In this document: piece after piece, positions 1 through 11,634 of the stretch
Layout of the letters: every line of letters starts with the position of its first letter
How positions within the stretch are numbered: position 1 is the stretch's first letter
Notes under the pieces: model-generated
The model's input: the letters and a program-made list of their open reading frames with translations, nothing else
The model's database searches: none
What the model was told of the DNA's origin: nothing
DNA from: Zhengitettix transpicula
Taxonomy: Eukaryota > Arthropoda > Insecta > Orthoptera > Tetrigidae
Assembly: GCA_037074705.1 (NCBI GenBank)
Contig: CM073590.1
Span: 217,712,746 to 217,776,745 of the forward strand
Length of the DNA stretch: 64,000 nucleotides
Direction: 5' to 3'
Program-made: the position numbers and the translations under genes

Positions 1-677
1 TAATTCTTTTGACTACCTTCATGGTGTAAAGGCTCCTGGAATCTCTACAGTTTAGCATTTTCCTTTTAACTTCCTATCGCTTCCTGATTTGTTCAAGTCT
101 CTTGACGGTACTATAAATACCAAGAACCCACACGTCATCGCCTATCCTATTTCCTTTTACAGATTTATTCCTCTCGACGAGATGAGACGAGACGGTGGTG
201 GATTTTCCTCCGACCTACTCCTACTCAGTCTGATACTTTCACTACCTTAGCTCAAAAACTACAAATTGACTAACATCCACCTTATTTTTGTCACCGAGTT
301 TTATCGGGTAAGATATTATATAACTTTTTCTCCATAACTATAAATAATTTCTCAAGAGAAAACAGTCTTTTTCGGTGTAATGAATGAAAAAAATATTCTC
401 TGGATTGCAACCGAGTGAAAACATCTAGGCGCGACGTTTCGGTGACGTTCCCTGTCATTGTCTTCTAGCAAAGTTATTCCCTGGTTGGCAATCTTATTTT
501 GTTCTCCAACTCAGAGATCAGAATAAATACTATTATTCTGCTATTAAATTTACAATTATATTTAAAAACCAAGTGTATGAGGCTTGCATATACTTGAAGA
601 TTTAATGTTTATGATCGTAATAGTTCGCTGTAGATAATGCAAATTAATTTGGATTTGAAATTTATTTACAATGGTGA
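1..677. other. A+T-rich DNA, no recognisable feature
   Basis: I see no reading frame, RNA gene or repeat that I can name here. Confidence 0.5.
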
Positions 678-1018
678 GGTAACATTATTATTTGGATTAT
701 TCGGGCATTCCATTGTCTAGGTGAGCTAGAAAAATTGAAAAAAGGCAAAGATAAGAAAAAGAAGAAGAGAGGCAGTGTGCAAGAAGCAAGTGAATAATGA
801 CGTGAATGCTCGTCTAGAAGTTCAGAAAAATATTTTTTTTCCTTTTATTTCTTCTCTTGGAGTAAATCTCTACATTTTTTTCTGATCTTCTAGACGATTT
901 TTCACGTCATCTCTACTATTCTTGTTTTCTTTTATTTTCTTTGCCTTTTTCACTTTTTCTTGTTCACGAATCTACACCAAGACAATGGAATATCCAAATA
1001 ATCTAAATAATAATAATG
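678..1018. repeat. Long imperfect foldback (inverted repeat)
   Basis: The left arm (about 678-832) is matched in reverse complement by the right arm (about 872-1018), around a loop of roughly 40 bases. Landmarks shared by both arms are CCATTGTCT, the purine-rich GGCAAAGA segment, GACGTGAA and CGTCTAGAAG. The arms are about 150 bases long and clearly diverged, but pair along most of their length. A transcript would fold into one long hairpin. It may be a MITE or foldback transposon, or a long-hairpin RNA locus. No coding potential is conserved, although the left arm reads as a lysine-rich stretch. The seen part is the pairing; the biological class is inference. Confidence 0.75.
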
Positions 1019-2149
1019 AAAATTGTTTCTATGATTGAAAATTGATTATTTGTTTTGTTATTAATGTAACAATGCTTTATCTGATCTGAAATTAATTAAT
1101 TGCTCCTCTTGCATTGTTTTCTTCTTCGCGATTTGACATTATGAGGAGAAAAAAGTCGTTTCCAATTAAGGTGTTACGGGTGTGTGCAGAATTACTAATC
1201 TGGCAATAATTAATCCGTATCTGAGCATCATGTAACGAGATACTGAGCGAGGCTGCAGGTGCGTGGACAAGAGCTGCTAATTTTCGACGGACGCGCCTGG
1301 GTTATGCTAATGCTTCTTTGTTCACTTGGGTCTGTGCCTGAATATGTAAGACGTCGCTGCCCTTCGCTACTGGCCACAATGCCTCCTGATTGCGAGCCGG
1401 CCTATTCTAATGAGCTATCGTGTTCCTTCAACCCCCCGGGTGGATCCTTTACAATTACCTCGACCCTTTAAACCTCTGCCCGCAGATACTCCGTGAGGGG
1501 CATTCATTTCTGTCTGGATATTATTATTCCAGATTCCGGACGTGAGCCCATTACGTAATTACGTGAATTCCACATATCTTGCTAATTAGGAGTGTTCGCT
1601 TTGAAATGATCGAGGATGTCACTCCTTGTAATATAAGTCATGTCGTAACAAGGCGGGATATGGTAAGAATGCCTTTCCATTGTTCGAGACGAGTTGAAGG
1701 TGAAATTGAATTCAGTTGAGATGGAAGTTGGTCCGATTTGTGAGCAACGCATAATAATAATATTTTTATTTGACAGATTTTCTTGTTCATACTCGATTTT
1801 AACAAGGACATATTTGTAACAAAAAAAACTAATTTTACTTATTTCATAATAAAACATAATTACAGCTCAGATATCTTATACAAAGAATTATTACACAGAC
1901 ATATTATAACTTAATTCTAAGTTTATTTATAGGGAACAATTTTGAAGCAACTTGGAAGTTTGTTATGCAACTGTAAAATAAGAAGAAGAGGGTCACTATC
2001 ACTAAATTTTCTAAAAATTACATTCTGATAAATAAAATAGCGTGTACGTGTGTTTGTGTGTATGATACGCGTACAAATCTACTCCAGTGAAGAAAATTTC
2101 ACGAAACTTCGTACAGGGAAAAAGCACTATGTGAGAAAGACCAGTCTAC
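1019..2149. other. No gene; one G+C-richer patch
   Basis: Positions about 1250-1490 are richer in G+C than the surroundings and contain a 70-codon open frame (1259-1471) without any family resemblance. I do not call it a gene. The rest is plain A+T-rich DNA. Confidence 0.4.
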
Positions 2150-2580
2150 CACCCTCAGGGTTGGGGGAGGAAAATTTCAAACATGTTCAGAAGGCCGAGG
2201 ATTGCGTCGAATAAAAATTTTTCGGGGTCAAGGAGATTGATAGAGTTTTTCCGTATGTTTTTGTGTGTATAATTTCAACCCCTTTAGGCATTGGAGGGGA
2301 GCACCCTTAGGGATAAAGGTAAAGGAGCGTTAAAAAATATCGAGAAAACAACCGACATTGGAGTCAAATCCATGGTTATTGATATCGTTGGGTTTAATTA
2401 TGACATTCAACTTACTGCTTAACGCCCAGGCAGGGATGGAAATTTTCAAACGTGTTAAACGGCCGATATTTGTGTTGAATAAATATTTTTCGGGGTGAAT
2501 GAGATTGATTGAATTTCTACCGATGTTGTTTGACTACAATTTCAACGACTTTTGGGATAGCTTATTGAGTGTCTGTAAGG
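2150..2580 (+). repeat. Dispersed ~270-bp satellite-like repeat, two tandem units
   Basis: The landmark GGAAATTTTCAAAC followed by GGCCGA, then a TTTTTCGGGGT box and a GAGATTGAT box, occurs near 2169 and again near 2438, so the units are about 269 bases apart. The second unit is incomplete. The same monomer recurs at 13985-14268 on the minus strand and at 36735-37060 on the plus strand. Between landmarks the unit also shares CATTGGAGGGGA and TTTAATTATGACATT. No frame is open across the copies, so the repeat is probably non-coding. Short tandem blocks dispersed through a genome are typical of satellite fragments or of tandem modules carried inside non-autonomous transposons. Confidence 0.8.
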
Positions 2581-3035
2581 AAGCCACAATATATTTTTAT
2601 TTCTGAACACTATATGACAACTTTCCTGCCTTCTAAGAAAAATCTGTTTCTAATACGTTTCTTTGGCATAGCTGATAGTCAGTTAAGATATTTTGAGGCA
2701 CATGATTCGCAAATTTTGATACCATTCAAAATATGAGGATATATTAATCCTATATAGGTTGCTTTTTAGATTTATTTTAGTTTCTTAAACTTCGAATCAA
2801 GTAAATTCCTTTAGAAATTCGTTTACATACAAGATAAATTTCTAAATTCCAAGTTGTTTATCGGCATACGGGCCTAAGATTACTGATATTTTACTTCCGC
2901 AAATGTATCTGAATTTATATATATGCTAAAACTATTCACACTTTTACGTCTTGCTATATAAAACTTTATCAGACCAGTTTTACATTTGTTTTTAAATTAT
3001 TAGACTAATAAGAAGAAATTACATTATTAGTTAAT
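2581..3035. other. No recognisable feature
   Basis: A+T-rich sequence without supported genes or repeats. Confidence 0.4.
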
Positions 3036-3393
3036 TAAAAATTATTTCGCTGTAGTTCAGTATTTCCCCAGAATATAACAGTAAAATCGTCTGCAAAGTT
3101 AAGTAGATATTATTTGAAATTATTAATTGCAAGTATGTCTTAATGTAGATGAGAAACAATATTGGGCCGAGCACAGATCCCTGTGGCACACCGAACTTTA
3201 TAATGACTGTCTCGGACATTAATTTCTGTACTATATATCCATTTTTACGTAAAACCATTGTATATTTATTCAGGTCTTTGAGATGAGATGTAAGGATCTG
3301 TTTTGAAATTCGTGTTGTACCATACTTTTGAAGTTTTTCAGGTGATATGTCATGATGCACGTAGTCAAAATTGTTACACATTTTTATTTTCAA
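3036..3393 (-). pseudogene. Non-LTR retrotransposon reverse transcriptase fragment
   Basis: This minus-strand frame of 120 codons carries hallmarks of the reverse transcriptase of a LINE-type (non-LTR) retrotransposon. Near its start it reads FDYVHHDIS, matching the family's F-D-x-V-x-H-D motif. Further on it reads GVPQGSVLGPILFLIYI, the highly conserved motif of the palm domain. The catalytic F-A-D-D box is present at 3097-3086 but in a neighbouring frame, so a frameshift separates it from the upstream part. The fragment has no endonuclease domain and no C-terminal region, against about 900-1000 residues in an intact ORF2. It is therefore a dead fragment. Assignment to a clade (Jockey, CR1 or RTE type) cannot be made from this length. 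An open frame on the other strand is not relevant. Confidence 0.9.
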
Positions 3394-4242
3394 AGTTCGT
3401 CATTAACTTGAACATTAAACTCATTAAAAGGGTTAATTAAATGTACGCCTGTTAAGATGTTAATTAAATTAAGTGATAAACAGATAAGTAAGAACAAAAT
3501 TTATAGTTTTCATAATTCACACGTCAGCAATTGGTATAAAATTTCATTCAATTGGCAATAAACGTGATTATAAAAATAGGGGAATAAATTATTCGTGTAG
3601 ACCAGATCGTATCGGTCTCTGAAATGAATTATTCGTCTCATTATTTTGCGAAAAACATAAATCAGGTTCTTTTCACTTTCTAATAATATTTGTTTATTAA
3701 ACGTTCCTATAAATGTTTCTTCTCTCAATACATTTGATTCATATTTCAGCATTATCTTTTCTGTTCCGTCTCACTGCTCAGTCAAATGAAATATTTTAAT
3801 TCACGTTCTGATGTAACATATTTCATTTGTAAGGTCTTCATATTTTTCTCAACCAATTTGATGTACATATATATAGTTATTTTCAGGTATTTTCAACTTG
3901 CACGTGCGATCTGTTTTCTGCCATATCTCGACATATATCTGAAGCTGCGAAGAAAGTCGTAATTACATTTGAGTTCATTAATAATTATAAGTATTTGACG
4001 TCAACTTCTAATTCATATTTTAATTTAATCGCAGATCCTGTTTTTATTTTAAAATTTCTGTACTTCCGTCCCAGTCATGACGTATGTGATCGCAGTCGCC
4101 CCTCTGGATAACACACGCTCATTCTTAAAGCGACGTCGCTTACTAAATATAAACATAAACCGTTTCAAGCATTGTAGTAATATAAAATTACAAAACATTA
4201 AAATCACCCCGGCAAATTGTATTTCTGTAGCCATCAATAATA
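3394..4242. other. No recognisable feature
   Basis: Possibly it includes more of the decayed retrotransposon upstream of the RT fragment, but I cannot identify motifs. Short minus-strand frames at 3510-3752 and 4049-4258 show no family signature. Confidence 0.35.
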
Positions 4243-4755
4243 TACGAGAGTGATTCAATAAGTAATGCTTTCATTTTTCTCCTTAAATAAGTTAGGTCTG
4301 TGAAAATTATGAATTTGGCGCGATTCATAATACATTCTTCTCTAATCTACTGCAGTAACAACTTCTTAAATCAACTGATGACAGCACTGCACCCTTTTGA
4401 AAAACGCCTGACATTGACGTACGTATTAGACAGCGTTCTTTGATTTCTAAAATGCGGAAAGCGAAACGCCCATTCACATTCATGAAAGGCTGAAAAATGT
4501 GATGAAACAGTGGATGATGTCAGCACTGTACGGCGATGCATTCGTCGCTGTAACGAAGCTTAAGGGCAAACACCACGAAAACGTCCGTGCGTCGATAGCT
4601 TACGAAGCAAGACCACGCTTTTCTACCGCAGTAGAATACATGCCCTTGTTAAAAGGAGGACAAAAACTGTGGAGGACGGAGGCTATATTGAAAAATGAAA
4701 ATTTATTCATTAATGATGTAGGTTTATGCTGTGAAAATTGCCTTGACAAATAACA
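4243..4755 (+). pseudogene. mariner-family transposase, 5' fragment
   Basis: The conceptual translation around 4459-4640 reads PIHIHERLKNV, then ALYGDAFVAV, then EARPRFSTAV. These line up with the N-terminal DNA-binding half of mariner transposases: the helix-turn-helix I-x-x-R-L-x-x-V-Y-G-D region, the V-x-x-W-x-x-F-K region and the linker G-R-P-S-T-A-V. The 84-codon open part is 4499-4753. The upstream sequence starting near 4244 (GAGTGATTCAATAAGTAATG) has the look of a mariner terminal inverted repeat. I find no matching 3' terminus, and the catalytic DD-D/E domain is absent, so the copy is truncated as well as mutated. An intact mariner transposase is about 345 residues. The homology is seen as motif agreement only; a profile search would settle it. 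Confidence 0.7.
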
Positions 4756-7700
4756 TAGAGAAAAAATAGGAGACAACACTCATAGACTAACTCTAGTATT
4801 AATTTTAAATTAAACAATATATATTATTTTATAATTTATTCGAAGTTTACTTTAATGACCACTATTGTGAGGTTTTGAAATCTGAGTTATTCGTAAAGAA
4901 AACTCGGATGACGGTTCCTTTACCTGAATTTTGTGTGTTATATCTATAAAAATACATACACTATTCTCCGACGTTTTTTCTTTCTTTCACGGAACCGGAA
5001 ACGGAACAATGCGGAAAATAAAGCAGCAGGTAAGGTTTGTAGTGCGCAGAGGCAACACTTTTTGGATGATTTGATTCTATTTTCGGTACAGGTGGCGGGC
5101 GACGTAACTCGATGAAAGAGAGAAGAGGAACGGAAGCCCGGAATATTGGAGGCAGCTCCCTCCAGGCCTCCAGGCGAACTGATAAACGACAGGAAATGAC
5201 GCGCCGTTCTTCCTCTCACAATAATTATTATCTCTGTTTGAATCCGCTGCTTGTAATTGGATAACTTTGCCCAGAGAACAGTGTTGGATCTTTTAATGGA
5301 TGTACAATGAGTCTGCTGTAACAGAAACTGTCAGCTTACCGTGAAAACTAAATCCAATTAAGATAAAAGAGTAACAAAAGTTTAATGAGAATAAATTCCA
5401 TTTATAACTACGGATTTTTCATAGTTCAAGAATATCATATTCTTATAGACTTTTAAAGAGTTTCATATTGCTGCGAATAATTTAAGGAATTTTTTTCCTA
5501 TTATTTTGTGTAACGCTGAGCTGCATCTGTCAGAAAATTTTGTTATCCCTGTCTGTATGTCCCACTTTTTTATATTCATTTATACATCATGAGATTTATG
5601 CATTTAAAGATTGTAGTAGATAATATTTCCAAATAACTTTATAAAACTGAATATTTCAGAGGAATTGGATGAAACTCTTCAAAATTTTATAATATATATA
5701 TATGCGAAGCTAAATATTTAGCGGAAAATAATCATTAGTGGTTCTATCTTGACAGTAAACTTTTAAATACTCAAGGTCTCATTTTTCTCCGATATTTCTA
5801 TAAACTTAGTTTTCATTTTAATAAAATTAAAATTAATTTGAGTAACATTTGATATATCTCTTACATATAAATCGACAGATGTTGTTTATTACTCATTTAA
5901 ATTCCGCAATCATCCAGACTATTGATTTATTTTATTTTTTATTAAGCAAACACGTCCCTTCTGAAAAAAAACTGAAGTCACTGTATCCAAAATGAAATAG
6001 TAGAAGCAATGGATACTTTCAGCTTATTTTACTTTTGTGAGATTTATCTATCAATATCGTATTTATTTTTCTCGCGTAACAAAATTAGCCGCGACGAAAG
6101 GGTGGAAATGAAATGAAATGTTTGGTTTATGCGATTGAATAAAAACATTTCGAATCGCAGGAAACGGATATTTAAAAGTCAAAATAACTTTCATATATTT
6201 TAACCATTTTTTTTAGTTTATGATGCTTTATTGAGTTTCGTAGGTGTATGGTTAGCGTGAATGAAGAGTTTATTATTAATATCTCGTCGGACCAATGGCG
6301 GAACAGATTTTATTTTCGCAGCCCTTCAAAGGTTTTTGGAGGCAACTCGGAAATTCTGCTAAATGAGCTCACGCGCCGAACCCCGTGACTCTGGCACATG
6401 CTCTTCAGCCCTTAATAGATCATTCAACGAGCAAATTACTTTCCTCTTTGTTCAATAAATCGACCGTTCAGCGGTCAATTATTATTAAAATAGGGTTTTG
6501 GTGAAGGGTAAATGTATTCTCTAGCCAGCCAGCGTTATAACTTTATATTCTCTAAATTGTTATTACAACATTATTTTTTTGCAAATTAAAAATATAATAA
6601 CAGTTATACAAGTTTGATACAAGTTATTTAATTTTAAATTAACTACATGTTTTAAATATAATTCTAAACTATAGCTTTTAACTAAGGAAACTGTCAATTC
6701 AAATAATTTTTTTTAGTGCTTAAAAATAATCCTGTTCTGCAAGATACACTGGCAGCCATAGTTCAAAATATTTATTTTGATTCATAACAAGGAGAATATT
6801 TTCGGTTATATTTCCACCGTGGGTATGGTATAATTAATTTCAACTTAATTATGTGTGAATTGTTTATAATTCATATCATAATATTGTACTTAAATTTATA
6901 TAAAAATTAACTTAATTCAACTAATTTATCGAAAAAATTATCGTGATTGTGTTGTCAATAAATAATGCATATTAATGAGTAGGAAAACATTTCAAGTTGA
7001 GAAGTCGTATTTATTTTATTGCAAAAGTATCTTCGACTCTGGAAAGTTCCACATAATAATTTCACTAGCATAATGGGAGTTTCATAGAATTATAAACAGA
7101 TATAATACTTTGATTTCGCTGATAATAACGTGACTGATAAAAGCGATCGCCCGGTGGTGTAATGTATTGTTTGATAATATAAATATTTTTGTTTATTTAT
7201 ATATTTCTTGTATTTTAGTATTTTGTATATTTTATTGTTGCCCTGGGAACATTTTTAAAGCGCATATAAACCACTCGAGCTTTTAACAACTATCGATCGC
7301 AGGGATAACGTAAGTACGAGTAGATCCGAGTGTAATTCCCATTGTTTTTGTTTCTTTCAACGATATTTGAAAACCAAGATTAAACATAAATTAAGGTTAT
7401 ACATGAAAATGATTATCTAAACATAAGGATTAAATGGGTTGACGTTAACAGCTTCCAGCGATAAAGTATCTTCAAAACTTGCTCCCTGTTAGCAACAGGT
7501 AGTTTGCGGCGCAAGACAAGCACTAATTAAATAAAATCGAGTCTTAATCCTTCCTCCTGAAAATAATGAAGCTCTATCCGCCCACCTCAGCGCACAGAGG
7601 GGGCTTTATAAACGTTGTATCGTTTTTGGTGGTAGAAGTCGTTAGCTCAGTTATAATGCCGGAATAATATTTTTAAAACAGTAAGAATTACTCATGAGAC

Positions 7701-7817
7701 GCAACTACGCATAATAACCAATATATTTGAGATTTAATTAGCAGCATAAGAAGTTATTGCGTTTGTCAACTTTGCTGTGCGGTTGTATCGCTCTAGGCTC
7801 TTGTGTTTTTAGTTTCC
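4756..7817. other. Gene-free stretch, two G+C-richer patches
   Basis: Positions 5040-5220 and 6280-6480 stand out as compositionally richer, lower in homopolymers and apparently single copy. Neither contains a convincing exon. The 6280-6480 patch contains several ATTA/TAAT cores and could be a cis-regulatory element, which is inference only. Confidence 0.35.
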
Positions 7818-7900
7818 ATAGAACCTGAAGAAAGGAACAAGGTTTCGAGAAACGTTATGTGGTATTTATATGATCACTTCTTTTGTCTGTATTATTATTA
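7818..7900 (+). repeat. Hammerhead-like repeat end
   Basis: CTGAAGA (7825-7831) and GAAACGTT (7849-7856) flank a small hairpin: 7834-7838 can pair with 7842-7846 (one G-T pair). This is the CUGANGA ... GAAA core of a hammerhead ribozyme. The sequence then continues GTGGTATTTATA..TTTTGTCTGTATT, a tail shared with the elements at 13251, 13836, 32853 and 54781. Stem I next to the core pairs poorly in this copy (expected C-A-C with G-T-G). No matching left arm is evident. Confidence 0.6.
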
Positions 7901-8084
7901 ATTTCTAAAAACAGACGAATATTTTCCATTTTAATTATTCTAGTGCATGATACAATCAAATCAAGTACAATTTTTCTAGCACAATAATAAAATAATAACC
8001 AAAATATTTGTATTACAATATTTAAATAATATTTTCGTAATCATTTCTTGTATAATACTTCAGAAAAAAATGATATATATGTGA

Positions 8085-8172
8085 TCGGGGGTGGAACAAT
8101 ATCGACGCAATCGAAAATCGAACACAGGACCTCCACTTAACACGGTCTGAGATACCCGGATCGATTACAATC
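8085..8172 (-). repeat. tRNA-derived SINE head (decayed)
   Basis: Read on the minus strand, GGGTATCTCAGACCGTG resembles an A box region and GTGTTCGATTTTC resembles a B box (GGTTCGANTCC), separated by the GGAGGTCCT segment. It has the same general plan as the SINE head at 60796-60867. The cloverleaf is not intact, so this is a SINE remnant and not a tRNA gene. The body and tail are not clearly delimited. Confidence 0.55.
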
Positions 8173-9699
8173 AGCTGCAAACTTTCGATATCCATTGTAT
8201 TAACTTTAAATAAGAACAGATATGGTGCGTAATTGATAATAGGTAAATTGATTTAAATAAAGGACTGTATGGTATAGTATCTTTAATTTTTGATTAATTC
8301 AAATGCCATTTATTTTTTGTAAATTGAAAGAAAAATGAATCTGCATTCAAAGACAAATTCAAATTAATTCTGTTACCCGGGTTAATGGAAATGTAAAGTA
8401 AAAAATAGGAACCTAAATCTCCTACGGAAATCAAGTAGCACAAACATATATAATTCTTTTTGAACTAGTGTTATGATTATAGTAATTATTTTCACGTTTC
8501 CACTATAGGTTTTATCATTCTTTGTTAGTATCAATCAATTGATTAAAATGACGTACAGTGACTAGTTATAAGTAAAATATTAATATAATCTCATCAGGTA
8601 ATGTAAGAATAAGTATACCCATCCGTTATCTTCTGTTATACTGTTATTACTTACTTTGTGAGGAAGTAACTGTTAACATACCATTAAATTGAAATATAAT
8701 CGTACGATGCATTCACATATAAATAAATGAGTAATATTAGATTTAAATATAGAAGAGTATATAGGTAAGTAGCTTCCATTCACACCAACAGCACAAACGG
8801 AAGACGCTGCGTTAAATTGAAATGCATTACAGAGCATAAGAAGCGTCCTTATTCGCGGAGATTACATAACAAAAGATAACATTAAACTGACTCGTTGTAT
8901 AAAGAGGGATCAGATACTGGGCACAAAAGACGAATAAAGGGAGTTTCAATAAGACTACAGATCTGGAATAAGAGAGGAAATTGGATCGAGAACGGAAAGA
9001 AGGAATAACACTAGTGGATGAGAGGCCGAAGATTGCGTGGGAGGAGTGACAATGGGGCGAGGATGGACGCATACTGTCAAGACACGCTTCGGCATTTCTG
9101 TCTCGTCACAAGGGAATCTGATCATAGGATCCCTTTGATCTCATTCCACTGAATAAAAGTAACATACATACGCAGCTTATAAAGCTTGGAAGCGGAAGCC
9201 GGAAAGACAGATGGTTCTGAGATGATGAATAATCGACATGTGAATTATTCAGGATTCTTAAATATTAGAAATTAGAGAACTAATGGGCACCATATCCGAA
9301 GTATAGGCAGGTTTGTGTTGGATGAAGCCTCTCCATCGTTACAGAGTTGAAGCCGCGCACGATACGAATGTCAAAGAAATTACAAAGAAAATTTTTATAG
9401 TGATCATTGCAGATATTTCCATTTATGTTTTCGCGGAAATATTGGCTATATTACAATAAAGGTAAAACTTCACACATTCACATTAATTTATTTTATATAA
9501 TTCATTAATTCATAATAATATGGATTTAAAAAAAGAGCAACATTACCAATTCAATACTACTACGAAATGAACAGTGCTAAATCTTTTAAAGAGAACCCTA
9601 TTGTCAAAGAGGAATATCTGGGATCAACTTTTCGTGGTTCGCAATTTATACATTTTTTTTTGCAATAATTACTTTTTCTCACCTGAAGTAGTCGCGCAG
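8173..9699. other. No recognisable feature
   Basis: Moderately G+C-rich between about 8930 and 9130, but no frame or repeat could be supported. Confidence 0.35.
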
Positions 9700-9812
9700 G
9701 CAATTCTCTAGAATGTCGACATTTGGTGGCGAGTCCACTTGCTCTACCCTTCCTCAAACCCCCTTTCTAATCCGTTCCTATTAAAGGAGAGTTGCCACCA
9801 CGTAGATTACCC
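9700..9812 (-). repeat. Interspersed GGCAACTCCCC repeat, copy 1
   Basis: On the minus strand this reads CGTGGTGGCAACTCTCC, TTTAATAGGAACGG, then a run of G-rich blocks (AAAGGGGG, AGGAAGGG). The same order of blocks occurs at 15742 and 62140 on the plus strand. The function is unknown; three copies in 64 kb suggest an abundant interspersed repeat. The 65-codon frame inside it is not conserved among the copies. Confidence 0.7.
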
Positions 9813-11395
9813 TCATGTAGCCTGTCACTAAAAAAACTGACTAGTATTAAGAAAGTTTTTACTAAAATTCACTTACTACGAGTATCTTATTACTCACTTA
9901 ATATCGTCACACTCAGGCTTTCAAATTAACTGCAGCTTAATTTTTTCTCTTGCTGTTCTCTCAAGCGACCTCACATTTGCACTTTCACGTTCTATATCCT
10001 ATTCCTTCCCTACTTCACTTCTCGCCGTCTCTCTCAAACCTGAAAAATCTTCCTTAGTGTGCGAAGTTCACACACAGTCTTGAACCAAGGTCAAAGTGCT
10101 TGATAAACATCTGGGGTACAATTCTGCGACCGTCCCTCCACTATCATAAATTTAAGGAGTTAGAAACGTTTTGGCTACAGTTTTTTTCACACAAAATTGC
10201 TACATAATCACCTTTATTTTTTAAGCCGTTAATTAATTGTGGTATATTTAAGGTATCAATTTTCTGAGTAATATGACTACACATTTTTAAATGTAACACT
10301 TCATTTCTCAATCTTACAAACTTCATTCGCTTAGACTATTACATTACGTTAGCTTCTTAATTTACGCCATATTAATCTGTGTTAGAAATTAAAATGAAAC
10401 AAATTATAACGTCCTTGTTTCCAAATGTTATTGAAGCAACGCAATAAATATTAAAACATAATTCCTTTTTTATCACGAATTTAGATTATGCCTTAGTTCG
10501 GTGTATAATTATTATATTAATTACGTCAGATACATATTTGATCTATTTTAGAATGTCACATAAGAATTAATATTCCATCTGGGCATGTCACTAATTACAA
10601 CTGAGTAGCGTTGTTATATTAGAATTTAATGACGACTTGGGTTATATCTATATTAAAAATTGTAAATATTTCATGTTACACAAAAAGATCATACGGCACA
10701 GTTGTTTTGAATAAAAATTAAGACACCCTGTGTCAAAAAATATGGCGGAAACATGAAAAACAAAAACAAATTTAGATTGCTTGATGTTTTAAAATACTGT
10801 TAAATAAAATTTAATAAAAACCCTTTTATAGAAACGAAAATTTAAATCAGAATTCGCAGAAGATGTTTTTGTAATGATAAATTAATATAACAATATGGGA
10901 ATTATATGATTACACCACTAGAAGAATTATGAGTATCATTGTTATTCCCGTTCTTATGTGAATTATTTTATTATCTAAACCAAGTTAAAAGTTATAGTTT
11001 TCCATTTGTTAGAAATAAATTATAATGATAATTTGACATTATACGCAGATATCTGCTATTCTATTAATTATATGTGCTAAAATGGAAGATAATAGTAATG
11101 CAAAATTATTAATGTTATACGTTCCAGGTGTTAAAAAAGTTCATGCTTAATTAAAATCGCGTTTTATTTTTTATGAAAATGGAATTTGATTTCAGGTCTA
11201 TTTTTTGCAGATGAAAGCCTCAAGGACGTTAAGTTGTGTTTCCAGTGTTAAGTAGGGAATTACCGGCTCGCAATTCATCCTCTGACTACAAGACAGATTC
11301 GGCGTCGGAGAACTGCTTTGTCCTAGGTTTTCATTGTCCATGAAGGCAACGAAGTACCAGAGTTGAGTCGGAAGGAAACATTTGACAAGCTTCCT
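9813..11395. other. No recognisable feature
   Basis: A+T-rich sequence. I see no supported gene. Confidence 0.4.
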
Positions 11396-11575
11396 AGAGG
11401 TTTGCTCTAGTAATCCGCAAGACGAATTTGGAGCACGTTTTCATGAAAGGAACGTTTTCAAATAATGAAGAAGCGAACCAGTGGCTGAAAGTAGGTGTGA
11501 AGGACAGAGAGGTATCTATAGAAGGGAAGTCAGTTGCTTTAAAACTCGTGCAGTATATTCTGTCTAACTTATTTA
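11396..11575 (+). pseudogene. Possible mariner transposase C-terminal scrap
   Basis: The frame at 11428-11575 (read as LEHVFMKGTF, SNNEEANQWLK, then EGKSVALKL) resembles the end of mariner-type transposases. In those, an H-V-F-G-P-L-K segment is followed by R-F-x-x-x-E-E-V, a W-L box and a G-I-x-x-L-V segment. Here the segments are present but shortened. No catalytic residue is included. The open frame continues into a (TA)n tract, which encodes only a meaningless Tyr-Ile repeat. Resemblance is limited to a few short blocks, so chance similarity remains possible. Confidence 0.4.
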
Positions 11576-11586
11576 TATCATTAGAA

Positions 11587-11588
<2 letters not shown>

Positions 11589-11629
<41 letters not shown>
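11589..11629. repeat. (TA)n microsatellite
   Basis: About 20 uninterrupted AT dinucleotides. Confidence 0.98.

Positions 11630-11634
<5 letters not shown>

Noticed and set aside
1642..1653. GTCGTAACAAGG, as at the 3' end of small-subunit rRNA genes
   Set aside because: The match is only about 12 bases and the flanks are unrelated to rRNA; chance is sufficient.
4049..4258. Minus-strand 69-codon frame beside the mariner remnant
   Set aside because: It overlaps the presumed transposon terminus and has no family signature.
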